DNA of 64,000 nt from an uncultured Oscillospiraceae bacterium. Lineage in GTDB: Bacteria; Bacillota; Clostridia; Oscillospirales; Ruminococcaceae. The position numbers and the translations under genes were made by a program. Under the pieces are notes generated by a model. The model was not told where the DNA came from, made no database searches, and saw nothing but the letters and a program-made list of their open reading frames with translations. Numbering within the stretch: position 1 is the stretch's first letter; every line of letters begins with the position of its first letter. Where the stretch lies: the NCBI GenBank assembly GCA_900539195.1, contig UQBC01000001.1, forward strand, positions 1 to 64,000, given 5' to 3'. This document shows positions 51,450 through 60,588 of this stretch, one piece after another.

Positions 51450-53840
51450 TTACCTCTTCGTCTTAACCGTAAGCACCTTGCTCCACGAGCCATACTGCTT
51501 TGATGAACCGTAAGTCTTATACGCTCTTATTCTGAACTTATAGCTTGTGTTAGCCTTCAGGCTCTTGACCGTATAGCTTGTAGAAGTAGCCTTAGTACCC
51601 GTGTAAACAGTCACCCATTTACCGCCCTTGTACTGCTGTAACTGGTAGCCGCTTGCGGTTGTACCCTTGTTCCAGCCGAGCGTTATTGAAGTCTTGGCAG
51701 TGGATTTAGCCTTGAATCCGCCTACTCCGTAGGGGTTGGTGTTTACCTTTACCTCACTGCTCCACGAGCCATACTGCTTAGTATTTCCGTAGGTCTTGTA
51801 CGCTCTGATTCTGAATCTGTAGCCGGCAGTGCCTGCCTTTAAGCCCTTTACAGTATAGCTTGTGTTGGTAGCCTTAGTAGCGGTGTAAATAGTCACCCAC
51901 TTACCGTTCTTGTACTGCTGTAACTGATAACCGCTTGCTGTCGTGCCCTTGTTCCACTTCAATGTAACAGAGGTACTTGACTTTGAAGAACACTTGAAAC
52001 CGCCTACGCCGTAAGGATTGGTGTTTACAGTCAATACTGACGTATAATCGCTGTAAGCACCATTCTTGACCGCTCTCATACGGAACTTGTATCCTGCTGT
52101 TCCTGCCGCTAATCCCTTGACGGTATATGAAGTCGTTGCGTTGCTTGTTATCTTTGCAACATTGACCCACTTACCGCCCTTGTACTGCTCTATCTCATAG
52201 CCGCTTGCATTTGCATTCTTGTTCCACTGCAAGGTCACATTCGTACTTGTCAATGATTTTACTTTAAAACTTGTTACCTTTGAAAGTGTGAGCTTGGCGG
52301 TGTAATCGCTTATATAACTATCACCGCACTTTGTACATGTGTACTGTGTATAACCTTCGCTTTCAAATGTCGGTTTTACGACATTCTTTAAATATTCATG
52401 TGCGCATTCTATATCAAAGTATACATAATCGCTGTTATTGTGTACCCAATCTCTCCAGTCAGAAGTATACTGATGGAACATATTGCTATTGTATGACTGT
52501 AACAACGCTCTGTATTGTCCCTTTCCGAAAGTTGTTTGAAATCCGCTGTTAACATATGTTTCTCTGCAAACAGTCTTGTATTCATCACCCGATAAAACAG
52601 CAACAGTTAAAACATAATGGGTTGTTTTTTCGGTATCATTCCATGTAAACGATACGTTATCAGATTCTTTAAAACCATTTGATGAAATATTTAAACATGG
52701 TTTACCCGGTAAATTTTCATTATAGCATATATCGCATTTTTCGTATATTGCTAAATTACCGCCCGTAAACTCCTTGTGTCCGCATCTCTGACACAAATGT
52801 GCATATTTGTGCGGATGGTCCGCCTCAAAATATGTACTGCCGTAATTATGCCCTAAAGCCGAAGTCGAACGGCTCTCTGTCGCTCCGCAGGAGCATTTAC
52901 GTTCTTCCGTTCCTCCGCTCGTGCAGGTCGCCGAAGTCTTTGTATACCACGAACCGTAGGAATGAGAACCGGTGGTTACAAAAGTATTTTCGCTACTCCA
53001 ATACTCTTTACCGTTTACTACAGCATAAAATTTATAATAATATCTGGTACAGTGAACTAACGTTACACCCAATTCAGTTTTGATATTAAACCACGGACTC
53101 ATCCACGAACTGTTCGTATATGTTTTTTGCGTGTTATCAAATCTTGACCAACCGTTTGAAAATGAATCTCCGTCTTTACGCACCTGTATGCCGATTCTTG
53201 TTACGGGATAACTTGTCGGCTTATTAACCTCACCGTGAACAATAGCATTGTCGTTGTATACCTCATCTGTATAGTGAGATGACGTATTCAATAATTTTAC
53301 ATTATCGGTTGAGGGTGTTGAATCAAGATATATAAATCCAATAAGTGGTGAACCTGAATATCTTTTTGACCCTATTGTCGAGCCGCAAGAAAAACCGTTT
53401 ACTATTCCGTTTGTGCTCGTGGCATCGCTTCTTCCACCCTCATTTACAGTCATTTTACCGCCATTAACACTAACTACATAAGCTACATGACCATATGAAT
53501 TGTTGGTACACGACCCCCACACGGCAATCGATCTTGCCTTTGCTGTTGTTCCTACTGAATACCCTGCATTTTTAGCGTTGTCATACCACTGACAGCCATT
53601 GCCAAGCATGGGAAGTGCCACTCCGGTATTGTCGTATGCCTGCTGCCAAGCATAATAAGTACATCTTATTGTTGTAACACCATTTATTGTCTGCCATTTT
53701 CCAAAAGGATTCGAAGCAGCACTCGCCGTCAAACTCGTACTCTCCCTCACCATCGGCAGATTATCCCCCAGCGGCGTTGCAACGGCCGTCAGCATCATAA
53801 CCGCCGACAGTACCGCCGCGCCTAATCTCTTAAATCTCAT
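51450..53840 (-). CDS. Secreted CHAP-domain protein with FN3 repeats
   Basis: A 796-residue exported protein. The signal peptide is about 1-43 (cleavage near SAASNP). A CHAP-type cysteine amidase/peptidase domain covers about 45-170, with likely catalytic Cys60, His118 and Asn133 or Glu134. A Cys-rich section at about 290-380 has CxCG/CxxC pairs, followed by a linker and three fibronectin type III repeats (about 520-610, 611-705 and 706-796), the last two nearly identical. AGAGGG precedes the ATG. It probably cleaves peptidoglycan or surface peptides outside the cell. A structured leader and an upstream hairpin suggest regulation at RNA level. Confidence 0.8.
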   Translation of the reverse strand: MRFKRLGAAVLSAVMMLTAVATPLGDNLPMVRESTSLTASAASNPFGKWQTINGVTTIRCTYYAWQQAYDNTGVALPMLGNGCQWYDNAKNAGYSVGTTAKARSIAVWGSCTNNSYGHVAYVVSVNGGKMTVNEGGRSDATSTNGIVNGFSCGSTIGSKRYSGSPLIGFIYLDSTPSTDNVKLLNTSSHYTDEVYNDNAIVHGEVNKPTSYPVTRIGIQVRKDGDSFSNGWSRFDNTQKTYTNSSWMSPWFNIKTELGVTLVHCTRYYYKFYAVVNGKEYWSSENTFVTTGSHSYGSWYTKTSATCTSGGTEERKCSCGATESRSTSALGHNYGSTYFEADHPHKYAHLCQRCGHKEFTGGNLAIYEKCDICYNENLPGKPCLNISSNGFKESDNVSFTWNDTEKTTHYVLTVAVLSGDEYKTVCRETYVNSGFQTTFGKGQYRALLQSYNSNMFHQYTSDWRDWVHNNSDYVYFDIECAHEYLKNVVKPTFESEGYTQYTCTKCGDSYISDYTAKLTLSKVTSFKVKSLTSTNVTLQWNKNANASGYEIEQYKGGKWVNVAKITSNATTSYTVKGLAAGTAGYKFRMRAVKNGAYSDYTSVLTVNTNPYGVGGFKCSSKSSTSVTLKWNKGTTASGYQLQQYKNGKWVTIYTATKATNTSYTVKGLKAGTAGYRFRIRAYKTYGNTKQYGSWSSEVKVNTNPYGVGGFKAKSTAKTSITLGWNKGTTASGYQLQQYKGGKWVTVYTGTKATSTSYTVKSLKANTSYKFRIRAYKTYGSSKQYGSWSKVLTVKTKR

Positions 53841-53873
53841 AATTTTATCCCTCTTTCTTTATAAATAATATAA

Positions 53874-53908
53874 AAAGGCACAGTCCACCCTAAATGGACT
53901 ATGCCTTT
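53874..53908 (-). terminator. Attenuator-like terminator before CHAP/FN3 gene
   Basis: A stem AAAGGCA-c-AGTCCA (53874-53887) with 53895-53908, one mismatch. It runs into TTTTT on the minus strand about 30 nt before the start codon. Confidence 0.7.
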
Positions 53909-53930
53909 ATTACCATATTGAATTTTACGC

Positions 53931-54019
53931 AGAGATATTGTGCAGTATTTACAGAGGTGCTATTATAGAGCCCCCCCCCGTTTACATAAATTGTAATTTG
54001 TTGTCTTGCACATATCTCT
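53931..54019 (-). promoter_or_regulatory. Structured leader, candidate riboswitch or sRNA
   Basis: A 13-bp stem (54007-54019 with 53931-53944, one bulge) encloses about 60 nt with further short stems and a run of nine C (53971-53979, nine G in the RNA). It sits between a strong promoter and a terminator in front of the CHAP/FN3 gene, the usual order for an attenuating riboswitch. No known class was recognised. Confidence 0.45.
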
Positions 54020-54069
54020 CACCATTTCATATTATCGTCTGAATATTTAATTGCAGTTTATTTTTCTTT

Positions 54070-54098
54070 AGTATATCACTATTGTTAATTGCTGTCAA
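54070..54098 (-). promoter_or_regulatory. Promoter of CHAP/FN3 leader
   Basis: On the minus strand, TTGACA (54093-54098), 17 bp, then TATACT (54070-54075). Confidence 0.8.
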
Positions 54099-54233
54099 GT
54101 ATCAACCAGGTAATTGCCACAGTACGCATAAATATTCAAGCGGTCACAGCATATCACCGTAACCGCTTTATATTTATCGCTTTGTTTAACCCCGCCGTTT
54201 TGCTATCTTTTGCTGTACTGCAACAGTATTAAA

Positions 54234-54267
54234 GGCGGAATTTGAAGCGGCACATTGCCGCCCGCCG
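54234..54267 (+). repeat. Interspersed palindromic repeat, copy C
   Basis: GGCGGAATTTGAAGCGGC then CACATTGCCGC and CCGCCG; best match to copy A in reverse. AACCCCGCCGTT occurs on each side (54188-54199 and 54291-54302), so the repeat unit may be larger. No gene was seen in 54100-54346. Confidence 0.65.
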
Positions 54268-54321
54268 TTTTATAAATTACCGCTTCGTGTAACCCCGCCG
54301 TTCAACTAACCTAAGCTGATT

Positions 54322-54351
54322 GCTGACAATTCCAAAGGCAGAATTGTCAGC
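54322..54351 (-). terminator. Terminator overlapping BaiN-type gene stop
   Basis: A perfect 11-bp stem GCTGACAATTC (54322-54332) with 54341-54351, covering the stop codon. Confidence 0.65.
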
Positions 54352-55573
54352 GGCGACCCGCCGCCGAAGCCGCACTGTGCGCTGTGGAAAACGCTATCTG
54401 TAAATTATATCCGCCAGTATAAGCCGCACAGTCGATTATCTCCCCTGCAAAATATAACCCGTCAATCAGCTTTGACTGCATCGTTTTAGGATCAATTTCT
54501 TTAAGCGATACTCCTCCGTCGGTGATTATCGCTTCTTCTATCGGTCTTAGTCCCGTCACCGTAAGATCAAAATGCTTCAGCGCATTTACAATCGCCGCTC
54601 TATGCACCTTTGTAATCTCACTTATCCTTGTATCGACCGCAACCCCTGCCTTGTCAAGCACAGGCTCTACCATAGCCTGCGGCAACAGCCCTCTCATAAC
54701 AGTCGAGATCTGCTTTGTGTGCTGTTCGCCGAAGTCACGGAGCAGTCTTGCGTCCAGCTTTTTATCGTCAAGCGCAGGCTTCAGATCTATCTCAAGCCTG
54801 TAAGTGCTTTTCTTGACATAAGCCGATGCGGAAAGCACCAGCGGACCGCTGACCCCGAAGTGCGTGAACAGCATTTCTCCCTGCTCCCTGTACACAGGCT
54901 TGTTCTTTGCCGTATCAATAAGCGACAGCGTTACATTTTTAAGGCTAAGTCCCGACATATCACAGCAGCAGCTTTCCTTTACGCATATCGGCACAAGCAT
55001 AGGCTTTGGTTCTACTATCGTATGACCGAGCGCCCGTGCTATCTCATATCCGCTGCCGTCCGAGCCTGTACCGCTGTAGGACGCTCCGCCGGTCGCTATT
55101 ATGACGCTGTTTGCATAAACCTCGCTCTCGCCGAGCCTTACTCCTTTTACCCTGCCGTCCTCGGTTATAACGCCTTTTGCGTGCGCTGTGATAACCTTGA
55201 CGCCAAGCGTACCCATGCGTTTTTTCAGTGCCTCAACTATATCCTTTGCACTGTCTGAAACAGGGAAAACACGGTTTCCCCTCTCCGTTTTAAGAGGCAC
55301 TCCAAGCCCCTCAAAGAAATTCATTGTATCATACGCCGAAAAACCCGCAAGAGCGCTGTATAGAAAGCGGCTTCCTGTGGGTATGTTCTTCATTATATTG
55401 TCGTTGTCACTGTTGTTTGTGACGTTGCACCTGCCCTTGCCCGTTATGGCGAGCTTTTTTCCGAGCTGTCTGTTATGCTCAATCACAACGGTGCGTACAC
55501 CGTTCTCAGAGGCAAAAACGGCGGCAGCCATACCTGCCGCACCTCCGCCGATTATTGCTAAGTCGTAGTTCAT
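54347..55573 (-). CDS. BaiN/HI0933-family flavoprotein
   Basis: A 408-residue FAD-dependent oxidoreductase. The N-terminal dinucleotide fold has AIIGGGAAGMAAA and IEHNRQLGKKLAITGKGRCNVTN, the hallmark of the HI0933/BaiN family. A second FAD segment GLYFAGEIIDCAAYTGGYNLQIAF lies near the C-terminus. The ATG overlaps the preceding regulator stop (TAATG). Family members include bile-acid-pathway reductases, but most have no known substrate. Confidence 0.87.
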   Translation of the reverse strand: MNYDLAIIGGGAAGMAAAVFASENGVRTVVIEHNRQLGKKLAITGKGRCNVTNNSDNDNIMKNIPTGSRFLYSALAGFSAYDTMNFFEGLGVPLKTERGNRVFPVSDSAKDIVEALKKRMGTLGVKVITAHAKGVITEDGRVKGVRLGESEVYANSVIIATGGASYSGTGSDGSGYEIARALGHTIVEPKPMLVPICVKESCCCDMSGLSLKNVTLSLIDTAKNKPVYREQGEMLFTHFGVSGPLVLSASAYVKKSTYRLEIDLKPALDDKKLDARLLRDFGEQHTKQISTVMRGLLPQAMVEPVLDKAGVAVDTRISEITKVHRAAIVNALKHFDLTVTGLRPIEEAIITDGGVSLKEIDPKTMQSKLIDGLYFAGEIIDCAAYTGGYNLQIAFSTAHSAASAAGRR

Positions 55574-56433
55574 TATACGTCCTTTTTATATACCTGATTT
55601 TCTTCCCACAGCTTTTCCAGCTTGCCGAAGGTCTGCTCGATGTTGTCCTTGTTTCTTGCGCTTACCGCAACGATTATCGCATTGAGCAGGCTGAGCGGAG
55701 CAACGAGCGAATCCGCAAAACTTGCCATATCGCTCCTTGCTATAAGCAGTTCGTTCGCATAAGCGGCGAGCGGCGATGTCACGCTGTCGGTTATCGCCAC
55801 AACGTTTGCGTTACATTTCTTTGCATATGCCGTAGCCTTTATCGTACTCTGCGAATATCTGGGGAAAGATATTGCTATAAATGCGTCCTCGCTGTTCATA
55901 TGTATAATCTGCTGATAGATACCGCTTGTATTGATAGCCTGTACAAAATGCACATTATCGAATATAAGCTGGAAGTTATAATCAAGAAATCTAGCAAGAA
56001 TACTACTGCTCATAGCGCCGAGTATATATATTCTTCTTGCCGAGCATATCTTCTCTATAGCCCTGTCAAAAGCCTTCGGGTCGATTTCCTCAAGCGTTCT
56101 GCGGATACGGTCCATATCCTGCGTAAGCGTGTTCTTAAGTACTCCGTCGTCGCCGATACGGTCGTTTGTGATATTGATACGCTGTACCGCTGTAAGACGG
56201 TTCTTTATCAGCGACTGTAAGCTCTTCTGAAGCTCCGGATAGCCCTCAAAGCCCATTTCTATAGCGAAACGCACAACCGTGGACTCGCTGACATTAACAG
56301 CGTTTCCGAGCTTCAGAGCGGTCATATACGCCGCCTTTTCATAGCTGTTTATAATGAAGTTTGCAATGAGCTTCTGACTTTTCGAGAAAGTGCTCATCTT
56401 ATTTTCAATCTGAACAAGTAGATCTTCCTGCAT
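55573..56433 (-). CDS. RpiR/MurR-family transcriptional regulator
   Basis: A 286-residue protein. Residues 1-77 are an RpiR-type HTH (NVSESTVVRFAIEMGFEGYPELQKSL). A SIS sugar-isomerase-like domain at about 110-250 has YILGAMSSSILARFLDYNF and FIAISFPRYSQST. ATG 56433 has GGAAGGA upstream and is preferred to an earlier in-frame ATG. Such proteins sense phosphosugars. It is coupled by 1 nt to the flavoprotein gene, an unusual partner. Confidence 0.87.
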   Translation of the reverse strand: MQEDLLVQIENKMSTFSKSQKLIANFIINSYEKAAYMTALKLGNAVNVSESTVVRFAIEMGFEGYPELQKSLQSLIKNRLTAVQRINITNDRIGDDGVLKNTLTQDMDRIRRTLEEIDPKAFDRAIEKICSARRIYILGAMSSSILARFLDYNFQLIFDNVHFVQAINTSGIYQQIIHMNSEDAFIAISFPRYSQSTIKATAYAKKCNANVVAITDSVTSPLAAYANELLIARSDMASFADSLVAPLSLLNAIIVAVSARNKDNIEQTFGKLEKLWEENQVYKKDV

Positions 56434-56625
56434 TTTAATATCCTTCCGGCATTCCGCCAAATTTTGTGAATGTTTTACATATGTTAATTGTACTACACTT
56501 TGCAAAATTTTGCAAGCGAAAAATGCAGGATTTCAAAATTTTCCGTCAGAATAGTCGAAACATACATTTTTTTCAAGCAAGATTTCTTTCATATGCAAGC
56601 ATACAGCCGGTTTCTTGCGTGAAAA

Positions 56626-57567
56626 TTATTGTTCAATATCGGAAACGGTTTTCATCATCACCGCCAGGGCATACTCCGCAGTCATATATCCGCCGTCAAC
56701 GACCCCTGCCTTTTCTGCGTCTGTTCCGACAGCGTATATACCAAGGTCTGCACCGCCGTGCAGGCACTGCGTTACCGCTATTGCCTTTGCGCCTTTGGCT
56801 ATAACCGTTCCGAGCGCCGCTCTTACCTTTTCGGGCATTCCTCCCGCTCCGTAGCAACGTATGACAAAACCCCTGATACCGCCCTCATACAGCATTTTTA
56901 TCATATCCGGGTTGAATGACGGATGCATATCAAGCAATGCCACCTTTCCGTCCGCTTTACAAAGCGAGTTGTCATAATTATACCTGCCGTGATTTTCACT
57001 GTCAGGGAAAGTTACGCTGTCGTTTGCGATTTTCCCCTCGTTTCCGGTTGCTGAACAGAAAGCGTCATCAGAAATCGTATCAATCTTTGTGCAGTCACGT
57101 CCGTTCATGATTCGACCGCCAAAAACGACAAATATATCTCCTGTTGAAGCTTTATCCGAAACCGTGAAAGCGTCGGCAAAATTTTCCGGTGCGTCGCTGT
57201 GCCTGTCAAAGAACGGTCGCTGAGAGCCTGTAAGCACCACAGGTATCGGCAGATTCCGGAACATGACTGACAGTACGGCGGCGGTATATGCCATTGTGTC
57301 CGTACCATGGGTTATGACTATCCCGTCATATTTCCCGACATTTTCGTCGATCGTGTTGCCGATGCGCTTATGGTCGGCTGTCGTTATATCGCTGCTGTCA
57401 ATGTTCATCAGCGAAAGCGGCGTGACTTCATATTTCTCAATTATCTGTGGCATAAGCGACAATATCTTTACTGCCTGCTCCTCGCTTGAACACGGCGCAA
57501 GTCCGCTTTCTGTGCCTGCGCACGAAAATGTTCCGCCCGTTTGTATCCATAATATTCTTTTTCTCAT
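56626..57567 (-). CDS. L-asparaginase, type I
   Basis: A 313-residue enzyme that hydrolyses asparagine to aspartate and ammonia. The first catalytic threonine is in WIQTGGTFS and the second in VITHGTDTMAYTA; DSSDIT near 60 binds substrate. There is no signal peptide, so it is cytoplasmic. ATG 57567 with AAGGAG upstream is chosen over a start 24 nt earlier. It has its own promoter. Confidence 0.9.
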   Translation of the reverse strand: MRKRILWIQTGGTFSCAGTESGLAPCSSEEQAVKILSLMPQIIEKYEVTPLSLMNIDSSDITTADHKRIGNTIDENVGKYDGIVITHGTDTMAYTAAVLSVMFRNLPIPVVLTGSQRPFFDRHSDAPENFADAFTVSDKASTGDIFVVFGGRIMNGRDCTKIDTISDDAFCSATGNEGKIANDSVTFPDSENHGRYNYDNSLCKADGKVALLDMHPSFNPDMIKMLYEGGIRGFVIRCYGAGGMPEKVRAALGTVIAKGAKAIAVTQCLHGGADLGIYAVGTDAEKAGVVDGGYMTAEYALAVMMKTVSDIEQ

Positions 57568-57598
57568 ATCCACGCTCCTTAAGCTGTTCACTGCTGTT

Positions 57599-57627
57599 AT
57601 TATACACCGTCACGCCTGCTTATACAA
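57599..57627 (-). promoter_or_regulatory. Promoter of asparaginase gene
   Basis: On the minus strand, TTGTAT (57622-57627), 17 bp, then TATAAT (57599-57604). Confidence 0.65.
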
Positions 57628-57660
57628 GCGGTTTTATACCTTGACGATGTGCGATTTTAC

Positions 57661-57755
57661 CCGCATAATTATGCGGTGTGCTGTCGCACTGTGTCTGAGA
57701 ACGTTTTAACACGGTTTATACACACCTTGACGGCGTGAATAAACCGTGTTATAAT
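57661..57755 (+). promoter_or_regulatory. Promoter and palindromes before RING-type gene
   Basis: TTGACG (57727-57732), 17 bp, TATAAT (57750-57755). A perfect 12-bp inverted repeat AACACGGTTTAT/ATAAACCGTGTT (57708-57719, 57739-57750) brackets the -35 box. A separate 16-bp perfect palindrome CCGCATAATTATGCGG lies at 57661-57676. Both look like operators. Confidence 0.65.
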
Positions 57756-57798
57756 ATATTAAATATAGTCACTAAACAAAATCAGGTTAGGATATAAG

Positions 57799-58695
57799 AT
57801 GCACGAAGAGTTTAAAAATGAAAAATGTGCCGCCTGCGGCATGAAGTTCTTTGATGATGAAAATATAGTGGTGTGCCCCGAATGCGGCACACCGTACCAC
57901 CGTGAATGCTGGGAAAGAATAGGCAGCTGCATTCATTCCGCAGAACACGGAAGCTATGAGTGGAAAGGCGAAAATCAGGAGCTTCGCGAGCACCTGGAGA
58001 ATGTTGAAAATGCCGAAAACCGGAAGTACGAAAACACGAATGACGGCTTCGAGATAATACACGTTGACAGCTATGACGAATATCGTGAAATTATGGATAA
58101 GAAACTTCTCGAACAGCAGAAGGACTTTGAAGCGATCGACGGTGTGACTGCGCAGGAACTGCTCAAGTTTATAGGCAAAAACGGCTACTACTATCTGCCG
58201 GTATTCAAGGATATACGGAAGAACAACAAGTTACTCAAGCTTAATTTTGCCGCTTTTCTGATGTTCCCGGTACACTGCTTTTACCGCAAGATGAACCTGT
58301 TCGGCGTTGTCATGATGATACTTCTGTTCCTGACAACTGAGGCAAAGATACTTCTCAGCCATTTTGCCGAACAGCTCGGAATAAACGACGATATGCTTAT
58401 GACGGCTTATATAATCTCTACGGCGCTTTCTCTTGCTATTGATATATTTGTGCTGATGTTCTTCAACTACTTCTACTTCAAGTCCTGCATAAAAAGGATA
58501 AACATGATAAAACAGCACTACTCAAACGAAAGCTATGACCGTGTGCTTGCAAGGATAGAAGCGGCAGGAAGACCCGGTATTTTCTATGCGGTGGCATTCT
58601 CGCTCTGCGCTGCAATAGCAATAATCTTCGTGTTCCAACTCATCAACCATATGCTCGGCATCGGAAATTTACCGCTGAATACTTTTATCGGCTGA
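57799..58695 (+). CDS. RING-type zinc finger and DUF2628-like membrane protein
   Basis: A 298-residue protein. Residues 10-37 carry CAACG...CPECGTPYHRECW, the prokaryotic RING-finger pattern of paired Cys and a His. An acidic linker runs to about 120. GYYYLPVFKDIRKNNKLLKLNFAAFLMFPVHCFYRKM at about 133-169 is DUF2628-like, followed by membrane helices at about 172-188, 205-225 and 260-285. AGGATA precedes ATG 57799. It could anchor a zinc-binding adaptor at the membrane. Ubiquitin-type activity is not implied. It is probably co-transcribed with the next gene. Confidence 0.75.
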   Translation: MHEEFKNEKCAACGMKFFDDENIVVCPECGTPYHRECWERIGSCIHSAEHGSYEWKGENQELREHLENVENAENRKYENTNDGFEIIHVDSYDEYREIMDKKLLEQQKDFEAIDGVTAQELLKFIGKNGYYYLPVFKDIRKNNKLLKLNFAAFLMFPVHCFYRKMNLFGVVMMILLFLTTEAKILLSHFAEQLGINDDMLMTAYIISTALSLAIDIFVLMFFNYFYFKSCIKRINMIKQHYSNESYDRVLARIEAAGRPGIFYAVAFSLCAAIAIIFVFQLINHMLGIGNLPLNTFIG

Positions 58696-58735
58696 CAATA
58701 GCCGACACGGAATGTACGAAAGGAGGGCGGCGACT

Positions 58736-60556
58736 TTGGGAAAACTCAATACATTTTACGGTAAAAAGGGCGAAAAAGGTATGTCGCTCCTTGTATTCTT
58801 TGTATTTTTCGTACTCGGCTCGGCGCTCGGAATGTTTATGCAGACGGCTTCTCTTGAAGAAGAGTTTACCGGTGCCGCCGCCGCTGCAGCATTCTTAGGC
58901 AGGGACTGGACCGGTGTTATGCCGTCTGTCGGCAGTATAAGCGGATTTCTCCGCGGAATACCGTATCTTCCGACTATGCTTTGCCCTGACCCTGTGCTCC
59001 AGTACAAATTATTTATGCTGATAAATTCGGCGGCATATGCGTTAATACCGCTTGCGGCGTTTCGCCTTTCGGACAGACTGGGTGTGGAAAAGCTGTGGCA
59101 AAGACTTATTATAACTGCGCTTTGCGGCATTTTCCCGTCGGTGCTCATCTATTCGCACTATCTTCTTTCCGAACCGCTTGCCGCTGTATTTGTAATGCTT
59201 CTTCTGCTCGTTATATTCAGAAGAGAAAAGGAAGGCGGCAAAAAAGCAGGACTGTTCTTTGCTTCTGTTATATCGGGACTGCTTACAGCAGGCGCTTATT
59301 TTCTGTCGCCTGCCTGCATAGGTATATTTATTGCTGTCTGCCTGTTCTGCCTTTATACAAAGCTCACAGGCGGCAGAAAGTCGGTTTACTTCAGCGTATA
59401 TGCTGTGACGTTCATTCTGCTATTTGCGGCAGATATAGTACTCACATATCTCGCAATGGGTATGTATGACTTTTCCGGGGGAATCGTACAGTCGGTACAG
59501 AGCTCTCTCGGCGCTCTTGCCGACGGCTGTGCATCACTGCTCACCCTTATAGGCGGACGGCTGTACTACTTTATCATTTCGACATGGGGTATAGGCGGAG
59601 CGGCGCTTACATTTGTTGTGATAGCGCTTGTAAGCTTTATCCGCAGTAAAAGAAAAAATGAAGAACAGTATTATGACGGTTCTTTTGTATCAATGGGCGT
59701 GTTGTGTGCTCTTATGCTTATCTTCACTCTGCCTGCCGATGCGTTCCTCAATGTTGACGGAATTACGGCGGCGCAGGATACCGTATTCGGTGCCGCATCG
59801 GTATTCACTGTAGCCATTCCGTTTATACTTTTGTTTTTCAGCTATATTTTCGTATATGGCATAAGCTATTCAAGACTTCTTCTGAGCGTCACCGGAAACG
59901 GTCTTGCCGCTACTGCGGCTCTGCTTCTTTATAATGCCTCAGAAGCGGGTACGCAGATACTCAGCAATGTAATGACACCGGGCATTACGACTATGCTTAT
60001 CGGATGTGACGCATCATCCGGACTTACAAGCTCGGATATGCTGTATCCTGTCTGCCTGCTGTTTACCGTATTTGCAGCGGCAGTACCGGTCGTATGCTGT
60101 ACCAAGATACAAGCATCAAAGATAACCGCTTTTATATTTACGGGAGTGATTATATACGCAAGCATTGCGGCAGCTTCAAGCGGACTGTTCGGCTATGCCG
60201 AGGAAAGCCGCGAAAACGTGTCGGACACGCTCAGGATAAACGAATGTATCACTGCTTATTCGGGCGGCACAGAAAATAAGACAATAGCCGTTTATGATGA
60301 GGATCGTATGACTGCTATGAGCATACAGTACTACAATCAGTCCTCAACGGTCAAATATATAAATGAAGGTCAGCCTGTCCCATCGGACTGCTATCTTGTC
60401 AGCACCGATTCGGTAAAGACCGACGGAGCTTGCGTGCTTATCGGACGTATAAACGATATAAATGTATATGCAATCGGAAAGAACGCTATCAGGCAGAGCA
60501 AAGATGAACTGCCGGAAAGACCGGAAGATAACGACCTTCCCGAAAGTGAACAATAA
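58736..60556 (+). CDS. Polytopic membrane protein, GT-C-like
   Basis: A 606-residue protein with about 12 membrane helices, then a C-terminal extracytoplasmic domain of about 120 residues with a basic and acidic tail (DELPERPEDNDLPESEQ). The early segment with EEFTGAAAAAAFLGRDWTG and SHYLLSEPLAA resembles GT-C-type membrane glycosyltransferases in layout, but no catalytic motif could be confirmed. TTG 58736 is chosen because AAAGGAGG ends 9 nt before it; an ATG 24 nt earlier lies before the ribosome site. It lies between the RING-type gene and TrkH. Confidence 0.65.
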   Translation: MGKLNTFYGKKGEKGMSLLVFFVFFVLGSALGMFMQTASLEEEFTGAAAAAAFLGRDWTGVMPSVGSISGFLRGIPYLPTMLCPDPVLQYKLFMLINSAAYALIPLAAFRLSDRLGVEKLWQRLIITALCGIFPSVLIYSHYLLSEPLAAVFVMLLLLVIFRREKEGGKKAGLFFASVISGLLTAGAYFLSPACIGIFIAVCLFCLYTKLTGGRKSVYFSVYAVTFILLFAADIVLTYLAMGMYDFSGGIVQSVQSSLGALADGCASLLTLIGGRLYYFIISTWGIGGAALTFVVIALVSFIRSKRKNEEQYYDGSFVSMGVLCALMLIFTLPADAFLNVDGITAAQDTVFGAASVFTVAIPFILLFFSYIFVYGISYSRLLLSVTGNGLAATAALLLYNASEAGTQILSNVMTPGITTMLIGCDASSGLTSSDMLYPVCLLFTVFAAAVPVVCCTKIQASKITAFIFTGVIIYASIAAASSGLFGYAEESRENVSDTLRINECITAYSGGTENKTIAVYDEDRMTAMSIQYYNQSSTVKYINEGQPVPSDCYLVSTDSVKTDGACVLIGRINDINVYAIGKNAIRQSKDELPERPEDNDLPESEQ

Positions 60557-60588
60557 GAATTACAAGAGACTAAGGAGAGAAACCCAAA

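Noticed and set aside
53971..53979. Run of nine C as a phase-variation switch inside a gene
   Set aside because: It lies in a non-coding leader, so it cannot shift a reading frame, although it may affect RNA folding.
54572..55258. A 228-codon plus-strand frame opposite the BaiN-type gene
   Set aside because: Overlaps a clear flavoprotein and has a Cys/Arg/His-rich composition without family features.
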